Of a stretch of DNA of 64,000 bases, positions 10,588 through 19,717 are shown in pieces. The DNA lies in NCBI GenBank assembly GCA_036845725.1, contig DAIUDK010000001.1:62001-126000 (forward strand), written 5' to 3'. The position numbers and the translations under genes are program-made. The notes beneath the pieces were generated by a model. The model did not search any database. It was not told where the DNA came from and saw only the letters and a program-made list of their open reading frames with translations. Source of the DNA: DSWT01 sp036845725. GTDB taxonomy: Bacteria > Chloroflexota > Anaerolineae > B4-G1 > SLSP01. How positions within the stretch are numbered: the first letter of the stretch is position 1; every line of letters begins with the position of its first letter.

Positions 10588-13500
10588 CTATTGGCCGCGC
10601 AAAATCACGGGCAAATAGACGTAGACAGTCTTTTGCTCAAGCGCGGTCGTCAGAACAGCTTGCGCCTGCACGGTTGGCGATTCAAGAATAGTGGCGGTTA
10701 CGGTCAATATGTGCGGTGCTGCATCCAAGAGTGTTCCTGACTCAGGGATCGTCACTGTGACCGTCACGGGGGCAATGCCACCAACTGGCAAAGAAACCTG
10801 CGTTGGAACGATCTGCACCGGCCAGATACTCGACGGCGTAGTTAAGGCAACCGTTATAGGCAACGTCCCGACGTTGGTCACGGTCAGGTAATGAGACGCG
10901 GTTGCCCCAGGCAGCCCTGACCGGTATGATACCGGCGGCGACAGTTCCAGGTCATAGGGAGCGGCCACCTCCGATGTTAGCACCAGCTCCGCCGGTGCCG
11001 TTATGCCCGGCCAGGAGGCAGTGACGCGGCTGGCGAACACGTTCAGATCGGTCCCGGTCGGGATCAGCACCGTCCAGGTGAAGGTCTGCACGGCCTCAGA
11101 ATCCGACGCCAGATCACGCCAGATCAACGTTCCCAGCGCAACACTCGTGGCTGCCGGCGAATGAGACAATATCGTCACCGACGAGGGTAATGTGAGGGTC
11201 AAAACGCCATCTGTCATCGGCAACAGGCTATCGTTGAGCACCGTCAGAGTATAGGTGAGGGGAATACCAGGCCACACGCGAGCCGGCTGGGGTGTCAGCG
11301 CCAGCTCCAGGCGGGCCGGGGGCTGCGACAGACCCAACCATGCCAACCCGTCACGCAGGATAGTGGTCCGTTGCGCGCTATCGGCAACACCCTCCAGGCC
11401 AAACGCAAGGTAGATGAGACGGTGCGCGCCGTCGTCCACGGCCAACCCTGCCGCGCCGGTGGTATAGGTGAAGACCGGCGTCGCCGCCACATTATAAGGG
11501 GCAATCACGTCTGGGCTGGTTTGGTTGTCGGCCCCGCTTCCACCGGTCAACGTGACGTTCAGTCCGCTGTAGAACGAGAGGCCGACGGTTTCTGTCTCCC
11601 CGGCATTGTCCTGAATGAACGCAGCGTGCAAAACGTCGCGGAAGAAAGCGCCGTTGTCGTTCTTGATGTCCATCCCGATGTTCTGCCCGGTCACGAAGAG
11701 CCGCCCGCCGGCGTCGAGGTAAGTGAGCAGGGCGGTCTGCTCAGCGCGATTCAGGCTGTTGAGCGCATCGTCGCCGGTGAACCAGAACACACCCGTATAA
11801 GCCGCCAGCGTCTGGGGCGACAACGGACCTTGCGTTGCTATCGTCCACGTCGCGTACGGAATTCTCAGTGCATCCAACGCCGGCAGGAGATAAGTCTCGT
11901 AGGACGCGCCGGCGTCGTCATCCACGACCAGGAGCGCTGGCTTGGGATGCAGGCGCAAGGTGTGCGTCACCCACGCCCCCTCGGTGATGGTGACAGAGTA
12001 GGAACGCGGCCAATGCTCTGCCGCCGTCGCCGTGAACGTGTACACGTCAACCGGCAGCTCCAATGTCAGGGTCGGCGCTGCAGTCCAGGCCGTCCCCAAT
12101 CCTTCCAGGGCGACGGTCGCCGTCAACGGTTGCGCCGATCCCAACTCGGCTACTATCAGAGAAAGCGTTCCCCAGGGCAACCGTTCCAGAGCAAAATCCT
12201 GCACAGAGGTCTCGCCGATAGCCATAGAAACGGTCGCCATGCTGCTTGCGTAGCCCAGCAGCGAAGCGGTCACGGTATACGTTCCGGCGTACAAAGGCAG
12301 GGTGTACTGTCCGGTGACATCGGTCTGGGTGACGTACTGGGCCGTGCCGCTGTCTGCTGTAACCTGCGCGCCGGATAGCGGAGTCGCCGTTCCCGAGACA
12401 ACGACGGTACCGGTCAAAGCGCTGTCGTCCACCAACTGCACGAAGGCGGCAGAGATCGGGCCCCAGAAGCCATCGGCGTCCCGGCCTCGCACATAGACGA
12501 GATGTCGCCCGCGCGCCATGCCGGTCGTATCGATCTGAACCTGGGCGGCCTCTTCCGTTTCGTTGAAAGCGCCATCCAGCGCGAACATCGGAATGGGCGT
12601 ACCGCCATCCCAGGGAGGTGTCCCCACGTAGATCTCCGCCGCCACAACTGCCTGGCCGGTATTCTTGCTATCGGCGTCATTGAGCGTCGCCTGCACGGTG
12701 ATGGGCTGCCCAATCAACACCGCATCCGGCATCGCTGTGACGGTTTGGACGTGAGGGCCAAAGGACGTGAGATAGGGCGTCCGCGCGACTTTGGCGGCAT
12801 AGAGGAGCGTGTCAACGTTCGGTTGGATCAAGGCATCGTAGCGCGAACAAGGTGGGTAAAATTCGTCGCTGCTCGAACCAATCTCAAAGGTGTAGGCCGC
12901 GACGCCCAATTCGCCGTAAGCCCAGTCATCGGTAGCGCCGCTAGTAGGATATAACGCGCTGGATTGCTGTGGGGTGAATCCGTTGAAGGACGCCATCCGC
13001 CGGCCGAGCATCTGCAATTGCGTGCCGTTCGGCGCGGGGGTGGAGGTATCTCCCCAAGGCCAAAGCACCAGATTACTGTAACTGTGCAGGGTGATGAAAA
13101 CGCCGGTTGCATCGTCCGGCGCAGGGTCGGTGTCGTTGGGGCCGCGTTGATCGGGAAAAAGGGTAGCGACGAAGCTTTCCAATCGAATCGTTTCAATTTC
13201 AGAAGCCGCCGACGGCCCGCGATAAGTTTCATCACAGGGGTTGGTGCTGGTGCCCGGCCCACCCCAATGGAAGCTGGAATTGCGGTTGAGGTCCACACCG
13301 TAGTCAGTGGAACTGCACGATCCGTAAGGGTGGGTATTTTTGCGCCAGTAGGCCCAGGGTTGGCCCGGCTCGTTTTTTACGTGGCCGTCGGGATTGGCGC
13401 TGGTGAGAACGTAGATCAAGTGCTCGTCCAGCAACCAGGTCACGTCCGGGTCAACGTTGTAGTTCTCCAGCAAATACTGCATGAAGACCAACGCCGTCTC

Positions 13501-14013
13501 CGGGGTGATCAATTCGCGTCCGTGGATGTTCGCCACTAAGAAGAAAGTGGGTTTGTTGCTCGTCCCGGTCGCCTCGTTGGTCAAGCGCATCACCCGCAAA
13601 GGACGGCCCTCGTAACTCTGGCCGATGCTGAACAGTTGCGTAAAGTCGGGGTATGCTGCTGCCCACTGATCCAACTGCGCGTAGATCTCGTCCACCGTGC
13701 GGTAACACGGGAAACCGGGAATAGTATCCGGCAGCGCGAGGTTCAGAGGCGATTCAGTGAAAGCAAAGCCAGCCGAGGTCAGCCACGCGTCGTCGGTGGT
13801 CGAGGTGTAGGCGACCACATAGCCGGTTTCCGGGTTCTGCGCGTCGCGGTGAACTTCCCACACATCCAGACGCGCCGTCAACGCCGCCAGTTCCTCCGCC
13901 GAAGCAAAGGTAATATGCACGATACGGTCGCCGTCAGGGCTGTTGGCTTCGACAGGCAGGGCCGATATCAGGGTTATTCCTAATACAATGAGAAAAAGCC
14001 AGCATTTGCGCAT
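10588..14013 (-). CDS. Secreted M14 zinc carboxypeptidase with multidomain C-terminus
   Basis: A metallocarboxypeptidase that removes C-terminal residues from peptides outside the cell; 1141 residues. A signal peptide (MRKCWLFLIVLGITLISALP) is followed by a propeptide-like region and the M14 domain. Zinc ligands are His and Glu of NIHGREL and His of TLHSYSN; the arginine/asparagine substrate site is DLNRNSSF; the catalytic Glu is in YTFEIGSS. Downstream are an Ig-like domain, a CarboxypepD_reg domain (VSGTATPLSGAQVTADSG), a second such beta domain, an unusual GATase-like alpha/beta domain (ALLVVDDDAGASYETYL and GRLFVTGQNIG), a DUF11-type domain and a NEW3 domain. It ends in YVYLPVILRGQ. The ATG at 14013 is preceded by GGAGG at 14019-14023; a 39-residue upstream extension consists of repeat sequence and is rejected. 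Confidence 0.93.
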   Translation of the reverse strand: MRKCWLFLIVLGITLISALPVEANSPDGDRIVHITFASAEELAALTARLDVWEVHRDAQNPETGYVVAYTSTTDDAWLTSAGFAFTESPLNLALPDTIPGFPCYRTVDEIYAQLDQWAAAYPDFTQLFSIGQSYEGRPLRVMRLTNEATGTSNKPTFFLVANIHGRELITPETALVFMQYLLENYNVDPDVTWLLDEHLIYVLTSANPDGHVKNEPGQPWAYWRKNTHPYGSCSSTDYGVDLNRNSSFHWGGPGTSTNPCDETYRGPSAASEIETIRLESFVATLFPDQRGPNDTDPAPDDATGVFITLHSYSNLVLWPWGDTSTPAPNGTQLQMLGRRMASFNGFTPQQSSALYPTSGATDDWAYGELGVAAYTFEIGSSSDEFYPPCSRYDALIQPNVDTLLYAAKVARTPYLTSFGPHVQTVTAMPDAVLIGQPITVQATLNDADSKNTGQAVVAAEIYVGTPPWDGGTPIPMFALDGAFNETEEAAQVQIDTTGMARGRHLVYVRGRDADGFWGPISAAFVQLVDDSALTGTVVVSGTATPLSGAQVTADSGTAQYVTQTDVTGQYTLPLYAGTYTVTASLLGYASSMATVSMAIGETSVQDFALERLPWGTLSLIVAELGSAQPLTATVALEGLGTAWTAAPTLTLELPVDVYTFTATAAEHWPRSYSVTITEGAWVTHTLRLHPKPALLVVDDDAGASYETYLLPALDALRIPYATWTIATQGPLSPQTLAAYTGVFWFTGDDALNSLNRAEQTALLTYLDAGGRLFVTGQNIGMDIKNDNGAFFRDVLHAAFIQDNAGETETVGLSFYSGLNVTLTGGSGADNQTSPDVIAPYNVAATPVFTYTTGAAGLAVDDGAHRLIYLAFGLEGVADSAQRTTILRDGLAWLGLSQPPARLELALTPQPARVWPGIPLTYTLTVLNDSLLPMTDGVLTLTLPSSVTILSHSPAATSVALGTLIWRDLASDSEAVQTFTWTVLIPTGTDLNVFASRVTASWPGITAPAELVLTSEVAAPYDLELSPPVSYRSGLPGATASHYLTVTNVGTLPITVALTTPSSIWPVQIVPTQVSLPVGGIAPVTVTVTIPESGTLLDAAPHILTVTATILESPTVQAQAVLTTALEQKTVYVYLPVILRGQ

Positions 14014-14030
14014 GGGATCCTCCAGAAAAG

Positions 14031-14082
14031 TGATGGGTAATGGGTAATGAGTTGGATAATGGGTCTTGAGTTTTGGGTTTTG
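14031..14082. repeat. Heptanucleotide-type repeat tract
   Basis: Units such as TGGGTAA, TGGGTAA, TGAGTTG, then TGAGTTT and TGGGTTT fill the gap upstream of the M14 gene. The tract is open in the M14 frame and would encode a false N-terminal extension. Confidence 0.55.
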
Positions 14083-14083
14083 C

Positions 14084-14118
14084 TGTGCGCCGCCTCCTTG
14101 TGGTGGAGGCGGCGCACA
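14084..14118 (-). terminator. Strong hairpin after the 1798-aa secreted protein gene
   Basis: A perfect 14-bp stem (TGTGCGCCGCCTCC / GGAGGCGGCGCACA) with a 7-nt loop lies 14 bp downstream of the stop at 14132. No U-run follows on the minus strand, so termination may be weak or the hairpin may protect the mRNA. Confidence 0.55.
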
Positions 14119-14131
14119 GGTTGAGAGCACG

Positions 14132-17100
14132 TTAGTCAGAAGCTCTTATGATTAACGGCAGGTATACCTGATACAGATGAACCGCAACGACTTGTTCTGC
14201 TACATCCCAGCCACAGGCGTTGGTCGCCGTCATCGCCACGGTGTAGGGGAAAATCGCGGTCTCGGTGGAGAAGGTGTGCGTGACGACAGCGCCAGTCGCC
14301 GTACCGCCATCACCAAAATCCCAGGTATAGACGATGGGCGGCGTGCCCGCCGTCACCGTGCCGGTGAACGTCGCCGTCTCACCGCCGAAGGGTTGTGCGG
14401 GTGTAAAAGTGAACGCCGCACCGGATACGGAGATGCAGTCGAGCGTTGTTGTCAACAAGCTGGTCGTGGAAACCCCCGTACCCGCAGCGACGACACGGGC
14501 TGTATCGAGTGAGGCGGCCGTAGCAACCGGCACCGCGACCGTCGCCGTCACCGTGAGCGTCTGGCCGGGAGCCAGAGAAGCCATCTGTGAATTGAGTGTC
14601 GTCGACCAGGCAGCGTCCTCGACGGAGAGTGTATAGGTATCGGCGGCATTGCCCATGTTCGACAGGGTCAATGTGTAGACCACCGTTTCGCCAGGGTCTG
14701 CATCCATCGACGCCGTCTGCGGGGAGAGCGCCACACCGTACACCGCGTTCGCGGTCGTGGTCACGGTTGCTGTCGCGCGCACGGCGGCATTGGCCTGTGA
14801 CATCGCCGCCAACGTCGTCGCGGCGGCATCGCCAGCCAGGGCGCTCGCCGGGATTGTCACCGTCACCGGGACGGCGATCCCAACACCAACCTCCAGCGCG
14901 CCCGTTGTCGCCGTGACATCGACCGGCCATACGCTTGTTGGGTACAGCGCGAACGTGTCCACGCAATTGCCGGTGTTCGTCACCCACAACGTGGTTTGCA
15001 GCACCGCAGCGGGATCGCCAGTAAGTTGCAATGGGTTCACGACGGCCTGCACGGCATATACGGCCCGGGCAGACGTCGTAGCCGTCGCTGAGACAAAACG
15101 GGAGGGACTTCCCTGCGATGCGACAGTTACCGTCAGTGTGTCCAACGCATCACACAAAGCGGCGTTGGGCACGGTCACGGTCACAGTGACCGGGGCGCTT
15201 TCTCCTGCAGCCAGCGGGCCAACCATGGGTGTAGCGGTCGCGATCCAGTCGTCGCCGGAGAGCGTTACCGTGTAGGTGTCCGTCTCCAACCCTTCATTCG
15301 TCAGCATGAAGGTGTATGTCACTTGCGCACCGGGCAAGCCACTTTGTGCCGCAGCAGAGGGCGACAACGCCACGGCGTAGGGTTGTACCACCGTCAGCGT
15401 GATGGGAACGCTCAACTCACCATAGGGTGTACTGTTAGCAACGCGCAGATGAGCAGGGTAGACACCCGCGTCCATACCGCTCGCGTCGAAGTGTAGGGTT
15501 ACGGCCTGCTCGCCGCCGATCCCAACCGTGCCCGTCACCGGATCGCTGGTCAGCCACGCCACCTCCTGCCAGGCGCAAACGCCGGTCTCGCCGGAAATGG
15601 CCTGGATGACCTGCCCCGTGACCTGATTGACCGCCCACAGATTGCCGTCGCAATCCAGTGAGAGGCCGGCCTGCTCGAAGCTGCCCAGGCCATCAATGTC
15701 GAAGCCGCCAATGATGGTATAGCCGGCCGCCGTGTCGATGACGTACACGTCGCGCCCTATCGCAGCGTTGGACATCACAAACAAGTGGCGGGTCGCGGGG
15801 TTGTAAGCCAGACCGGCGATGTTCAGCTTTAGATCGTAGGAGTCCAACAAGCGCCCGGTCGCATCGAAGTGGTAGACAATTTGATCGTTCCACGAGCCGC
15901 TGTAGAAGGTGTCGGTCGTGGGATCGTAGGCCAGACCGCGCTCGGATACGCCGAAGGGCGGGCAAAGCGCGCGCCCGGTTGCCGCCGCCGTCCCCGGCGC
16001 GGTTGCTGGATCCAGTTCGTACACGCAGCCATCTTCACCCACGTTGATCTGCCAGAGATTGCCGGTGATGGGGTTGTAGGCAATGTCGGCGGCAAACAGT
16101 GCAACCCACGGTGAGGTCGGCAGGGATGCGCCGGTGGGCGTACCGTCGGGTTCAAAAGCGACGTTGCGATCTTCGCCGCCGCCGAGACGGGTATCACTTA
16201 GCCAAAGCAGACCGGCAGCCGTGTCATAGGCGACGCCCCATGGCGAAACCAGGCCACTATCCCAGGTCTGGATGACGGTCCCTGCATCCAACAACGGCAC
16301 GTCGGGCGGATCGTATTGGCGGACAGTAGTGGCATTGAGGTCGTGCAAGTGCTTGGGTGAGACGCGGCGCGTCATCCCGGCAAACGGCCCGGTGACGGTA
16401 ATCGGCGTGAACGGCGCGTTGATCTCCTGCAAGGTGAAACTGGCGCTAAACCCGCCGCTGTTGCTGAGCGTGATCGCGCGCGTGGTCATCGTATCGGCAG
16501 TCATCGTCAATGTAAGCGCATTCGGCGCGACTGCAAGCTGTCCCGCATCGAGAGCGATGTCGTGGGCAACCGCTACACCGGCAGTCACAGTCGCCGTGAC
16601 GACGCCAGGCGCGTAGCCGGTCGCCGTCGCGGTGACGACGTGTGTCCCGGCAGGCGCGAAGAGCGTGTAGAAGGCCCCCACGCCGGGTGCATTGTGCGTG
16701 CTGGCCTGAGCGGTGTAGCCCGCATCGTCGCGCAACACCGCAGCGACCGCTGCTCCGGTGTTGGCATCGGTCACTTCACCGACGATTAAGCCGCCCGCTG
16801 TGGGAGCACACGTCGAGGTCCCGACGAACACGTCATCCACTTGCCACCACCATTCGTAGTTGGCGTTGTAGTAGTGGAAGCGCACGCGCACGTCAGATTT
16901 CCCGACCGCCAGGGCGGAAAGGTTCACGCGCGCGGTTTTGGGGCCGCGGTCGTTGGCGCCGCTGCGCTGCCAAACGTTGGTCCAGGTCGTTCCCCCGTTC
17001 ACACTCACGTCCACGTCGGCAATTTCATTCTCGCCATAACTGTACCAACGAAAGTCATACTTGAATTCGAGGATGACCGCCGTCTGGGAAGAGAAATCCA

Positions 17101-19528
17101 TAACGGGCGAGTATAAGACGGCGTCCACATTTTTCGCGCCCGCGTGGTCGCTATCGATGAGAGCAAACGATCCCGTCCCGCCAGTGCGGTTACCAAGCGA
17201 CTTCGAGTCATCGAAGCGCCACACCACGCCGGCCCCGGCGTTATCCACCAGTGACCAACCGGCAGGCAGAGCGCCACCATCGAAGGATTCTGTCGTCCCA
17301 ACACGGCTGAGACTATAACCCGGCGCACGGCAGGTGACCGTATCCGCATGCAAAGCCACATTGCGCGTCACATTGCCCATCAACGGGCCGAGGGAAAAAC
17401 TGGCGGGCAGGTAGCCGGAGACCCAGGCTTCGACCTCCAGCGTGTAGGTGACTCCAGCCGCCAGCGTGAGGGTGTACGCGCCGCTGAGCGGATCGGTCCA
17501 CACGACGTCGTTAGGCGCGGGCGGGTTGTAGGGCACACCCTGCACGCGGATGCGCGCGTAGAGCGGCCAACCGGTGAGCGCGTCGGTGACGGTCCCAGAA
17601 ACGACGTAGGTCGGCGCGGGGGTGAGGGACAGGTTGAGTGTGGTGGTCGCGTTGCTGGTGACTTCGACGCCGGTTTGCGTGCGCGGGAAATAGCCATAAG
17701 CGCTGGCGGTGACGGTGTAAGTCTCCGGTTCAAGCAACAACACGTAGGAACCATTGCCGGCGCTGGTGGTGGCTTCCGTTCCGGATGGGCCGACAGCTTC
17801 GACGCGCGCGCCGCTCACGGGTGAAGATGTGGCGGCATCGGCGACAACACCGCGCAGCGTGCCGGGTTCGGCAGCCGTGCAGCCCGGAAAGCGAAAGGAG
17901 CCGATACGCGTCGACCACGACGCGTATCCTGTCGTCGCCATGTACTCCTGCGTATACCAGAAGGTGCAATCGTCCACCGGGTCGATGCCCATCATACTGT
18001 AATCGCCCCAGCGATTGTAGGAACTACTCTGGTAACCGCTACCGGCAACTAACGAGACTTCATCCTGGGGCAACGTCCCCAGGGGATCGTTCGCCAGCCG
18101 CCCGGCGTACCGCACAGAGGGATAAACACTGCTGCTGGAGACGCTGTAGCCCAGGGCCATGTTGCCCTCTCCATCCATCGCCACACTGCCCATCCAGCGG
18201 TGATGGGAATCCGGGGCGTACGTGCCTTGCTGGTAAATGACGGGTGAACCACCGGGGTCGCGGACTTCGTACCAGCGCACGCCGGCGATGCCACTTCCGG
18301 CGTTGACCGTGTGGTTGACCACGAGCGATTCGTGCGTGCCGAAGTTGCGGTAGGCCAGCCGGTACATCAGCCGGTCGCCGATGGCATCCAGCCGCACCGA
18401 CGTGCCCGGCTGAGGGATGCAATTGCGCGTGCTAGAACAGATCGGCGTCCACTCGGCCACGGGGATGACAAAGTTAGGCTGTCCGTTAAGGCCAAACGTC
18501 GTATTGGCAGGGTTGGCCCAATCGACGTGGAATTCCCAGATCCGCATGGCGTCGTTCGGCCTGATCCAGGAACCATCATCCACTTCCATAAAGTAGTTGG
18601 GCGCACCCGCCGGCGGCAGCGTAGCGCCATCGAGGTCGGAGGGCAACATCCCGCCGAAATTATCGTTGACGTTATAAAGGTCAAAGAATTGAAAGGATGC
18701 CGTGGGGTCGCCGGTGAGCATCTTATCACGCTCGAAGACGAAGACGCCCGCCCCACCCCAGTACTCGCTGTTGGTGAACTGGTTGACCGTCATATAGTAC
18801 CCATCGGGCCAGACACCGAACTTGGGGTAGTCGTTCATTTTGGTGGCGCTAACCTGAAAAGCATAACGATACCAGGCGCCGGTGGGGTCGGCGGTCTGGG
18901 AGACGGCGATACATTGGTAGTACGGGCCATCGACGGAGAACTGAGTCATCAGCCAGCGATTGGCGATGGGATCAAAGAGGGTAATCGGGTCACCGTCGTT
19001 GGTGTTCGCACAAACACCGCCGAAGCCCTGCCAGATTGTGTTGCCGGTGACAGGGCCGTAGACCAGCGTAGGCGTGTTGGTCACGTCCCAGACGGCAAAG
19101 GAGAGGTTGACCCATTGCACATAGTATTTCGTCCCGGTAGCCGGATCGTAGCCGATGTCGCCCTGGGTGTCAGGCGGATGCACGCCGTTGATGTTATCCA
19201 GGCCATCGAAGCTGGTGAGCGGCGATGGCATCGCCATGGGACCGGTTACGCTTTGCAGGACGCGGTCCGTCGTGTAAAACGCATCCGACTGGACAGCTTT
19301 AGGAAGGCGGAACGAAAACGCAGTTTCGTCTCCCCCTATCGCCTGCTGGCCGCTGTCTATTGATAGCGCGCGTAACGCCGGAGAGACGTCCATGCGCTCG
19401 GCGTACCCCACGGTGGGCGTCAGCGGCGCGGGCGGGGCGGCGAAGGCCAGGCGCGGGGGTATGGCCAGCGCGCCGAAAAACAAAACGAGCAACAATGATA
19501 AACAAAGATTCTTTTTCACGTTTGTCAC
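14132..19528 (-). CDS. Giant secreted multidomain surface protein (propeller, Ig-like and PKD modules)
   Basis: A 1798-residue exported protein with no recognised catalytic domain. It has a signal peptide (LCLSLLLVLFFGALAIPPRLAFA). A roughly 500-residue N-terminal region contains DGLDNINGVHPPDTQGDIG and FDPIANRWLMTQFSVDG and resembles secreted beta-propeller proteins. Two CarboxypepD_reg domains follow (GVVADAATSSPVSGARVEA; VSGTVTDALTGWPLYARIRV), then a choice-of-anchor-J/MAM-like domain (ALPAGWSLVDNAGAG ... WWWQVDDVFVG), another CarboxypepD_reg domain, an NHL/SMP-30-like propeller (VSPWGVAYDTAAGLLWLSD), three NEW3-type Ig domains, a PKD domain (YTWDFGDGGTATG) and the tail YQVYLPLIIRASD. The start is a GTG at 19528 with AGGGAG 5 nt upstream. 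Probably a cell-surface adhesin or substrate-binding partner of the proteases. Confidence 0.88.
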   Translation of the reverse strand: MTNVKKNLCLSLLLVLFFGALAIPPRLAFAAPPAPLTPTVGYAERMDVSPALRALSIDSGQQAIGGDETAFSFRLPKAVQSDAFYTTDRVLQSVTGPMAMPSPLTSFDGLDNINGVHPPDTQGDIGYDPATGTKYYVQWVNLSFAVWDVTNTPTLVYGPVTGNTIWQGFGGVCANTNDGDPITLFDPIANRWLMTQFSVDGPYYQCIAVSQTADPTGAWYRYAFQVSATKMNDYPKFGVWPDGYYMTVNQFTNSEYWGGAGVFVFERDKMLTGDPTASFQFFDLYNVNDNFGGMLPSDLDGATLPPAGAPNYFMEVDDGSWIRPNDAMRIWEFHVDWANPANTTFGLNGQPNFVIPVAEWTPICSSTRNCIPQPGTSVRLDAIGDRLMYRLAYRNFGTHESLVVNHTVNAGSGIAGVRWYEVRDPGGSPVIYQQGTYAPDSHHRWMGSVAMDGEGNMALGYSVSSSSVYPSVRYAGRLANDPLGTLPQDEVSLVAGSGYQSSSYNRWGDYSMMGIDPVDDCTFWYTQEYMATTGYASWSTRIGSFRFPGCTAAEPGTLRGVVADAATSSPVSGARVEAVGPSGTEATTSAGNGSYVLLLEPETYTVTASAYGYFPRTQTGVEVTSNATTTLNLSLTPAPTYVVSGTVTDALTGWPLYARIRVQGVPYNPPAPNDVVWTDPLSGAYTLTLAAGVTYTLEVEAWVSGYLPASFSLGPLMGNVTRNVALHADTVTCRAPGYSLSRVGTTESFDGGALPAGWSLVDNAGAGVVWRFDDSKSLGNRTGGTGSFALIDSDHAGAKNVDAVLYSPVMDFSSQTAVILEFKYDFRWYSYGENEIADVDVSVNGGTTWTNVWQRSGANDRGPKTARVNLSALAVGKSDVRVRFHYYNANYEWWWQVDDVFVGTSTCAPTAGGLIVGEVTDANTGAAVAAVLRDDAGYTAQASTHNAPGVGAFYTLFAPAGTHVVTATATGYAPGVVTATVTAGVAVAHDIALDAGQLAVAPNALTLTMTADTMTTRAITLSNSGGFSASFTLQEINAPFTPITVTGPFAGMTRRVSPKHLHDLNATTVRQYDPPDVPLLDAGTVIQTWDSGLVSPWGVAYDTAAGLLWLSDTRLGGGEDRNVAFEPDGTPTGASLPTSPWVALFAADIAYNPITGNLWQINVGEDGCVYELDPATAPGTAAATGRALCPPFGVSERGLAYDPTTDTFYSGSWNDQIVYHFDATGRLLDSYDLKLNIAGLAYNPATRHLFVMSNAAIGRDVYVIDTAAGYTIIGGFDIDGLGSFEQAGLSLDCDGNLWAVNQVTGQVIQAISGETGVCAWQEVAWLTSDPVTGTVGIGGEQAVTLHFDASGMDAGVYPAHLRVANSTPYGELSVPITLTVVQPYAVALSPSAAAQSGLPGAQVTYTFMLTNEGLETDTYTVTLSGDDWIATATPMVGPLAAGESAPVTVTVTVPNAALCDALDTLTVTVASQGSPSRFVSATATTSARAVYAVQAVVNPLQLTGDPAAVLQTTLWVTNTGNCVDTFALYPTSVWPVDVTATTGALEVGVGIAVPVTVTIPASALAGDAAATTLAAMSQANAAVRATATVTTTANAVYGVALSPQTASMDADPGETVVYTLTLSNMGNAADTYTLSVEDAAWSTTLNSQMASLAPGQTLTVTATVAVPVATAASLDTARVVAAGTGVSTTSLLTTTLDCISVSGAAFTFTPAQPFGGETATFTGTVTAGTPPIVYTWDFGDGGTATGAVVTHTFSTETAIFPYTVAMTATNACGWDVAEQVVAVHLYQVYLPLIIRASD

Positions 19529-19653
19529 ATTTTCTCCCTCAGTCTGAATACCAACCACAGCGTACTATACCATTGAGCGATGTGAAGTCCAATGCAGTGC
19601 GAGCCAGAGTCTTTTCATTCTCCTGGTGCAACGTATCTCCTCTCCCACAAAGT

Positions 19654-19684
19654 GAGGGCCACCAGGGTAGCCCTGGTGGCCCTC
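19654..19684 (-). terminator. Hairpin terminator after the 4175-aa subtilase gene
   Basis: A perfect 14-bp stem (GAGGGCCACCAGGG / CCCTGGTGGCCCTC) with a 3-nt loop lies about 35 bp past the stop at 19718. On the minus strand it is followed by ACTTTGTGG, a poor T-tract, so read-through into the next gene is possible. Confidence 0.6.
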
Positions 19685-19717
19685 TTGAGAAAGCAACGTG
19701 TTAGAGCAGGTTACCTG

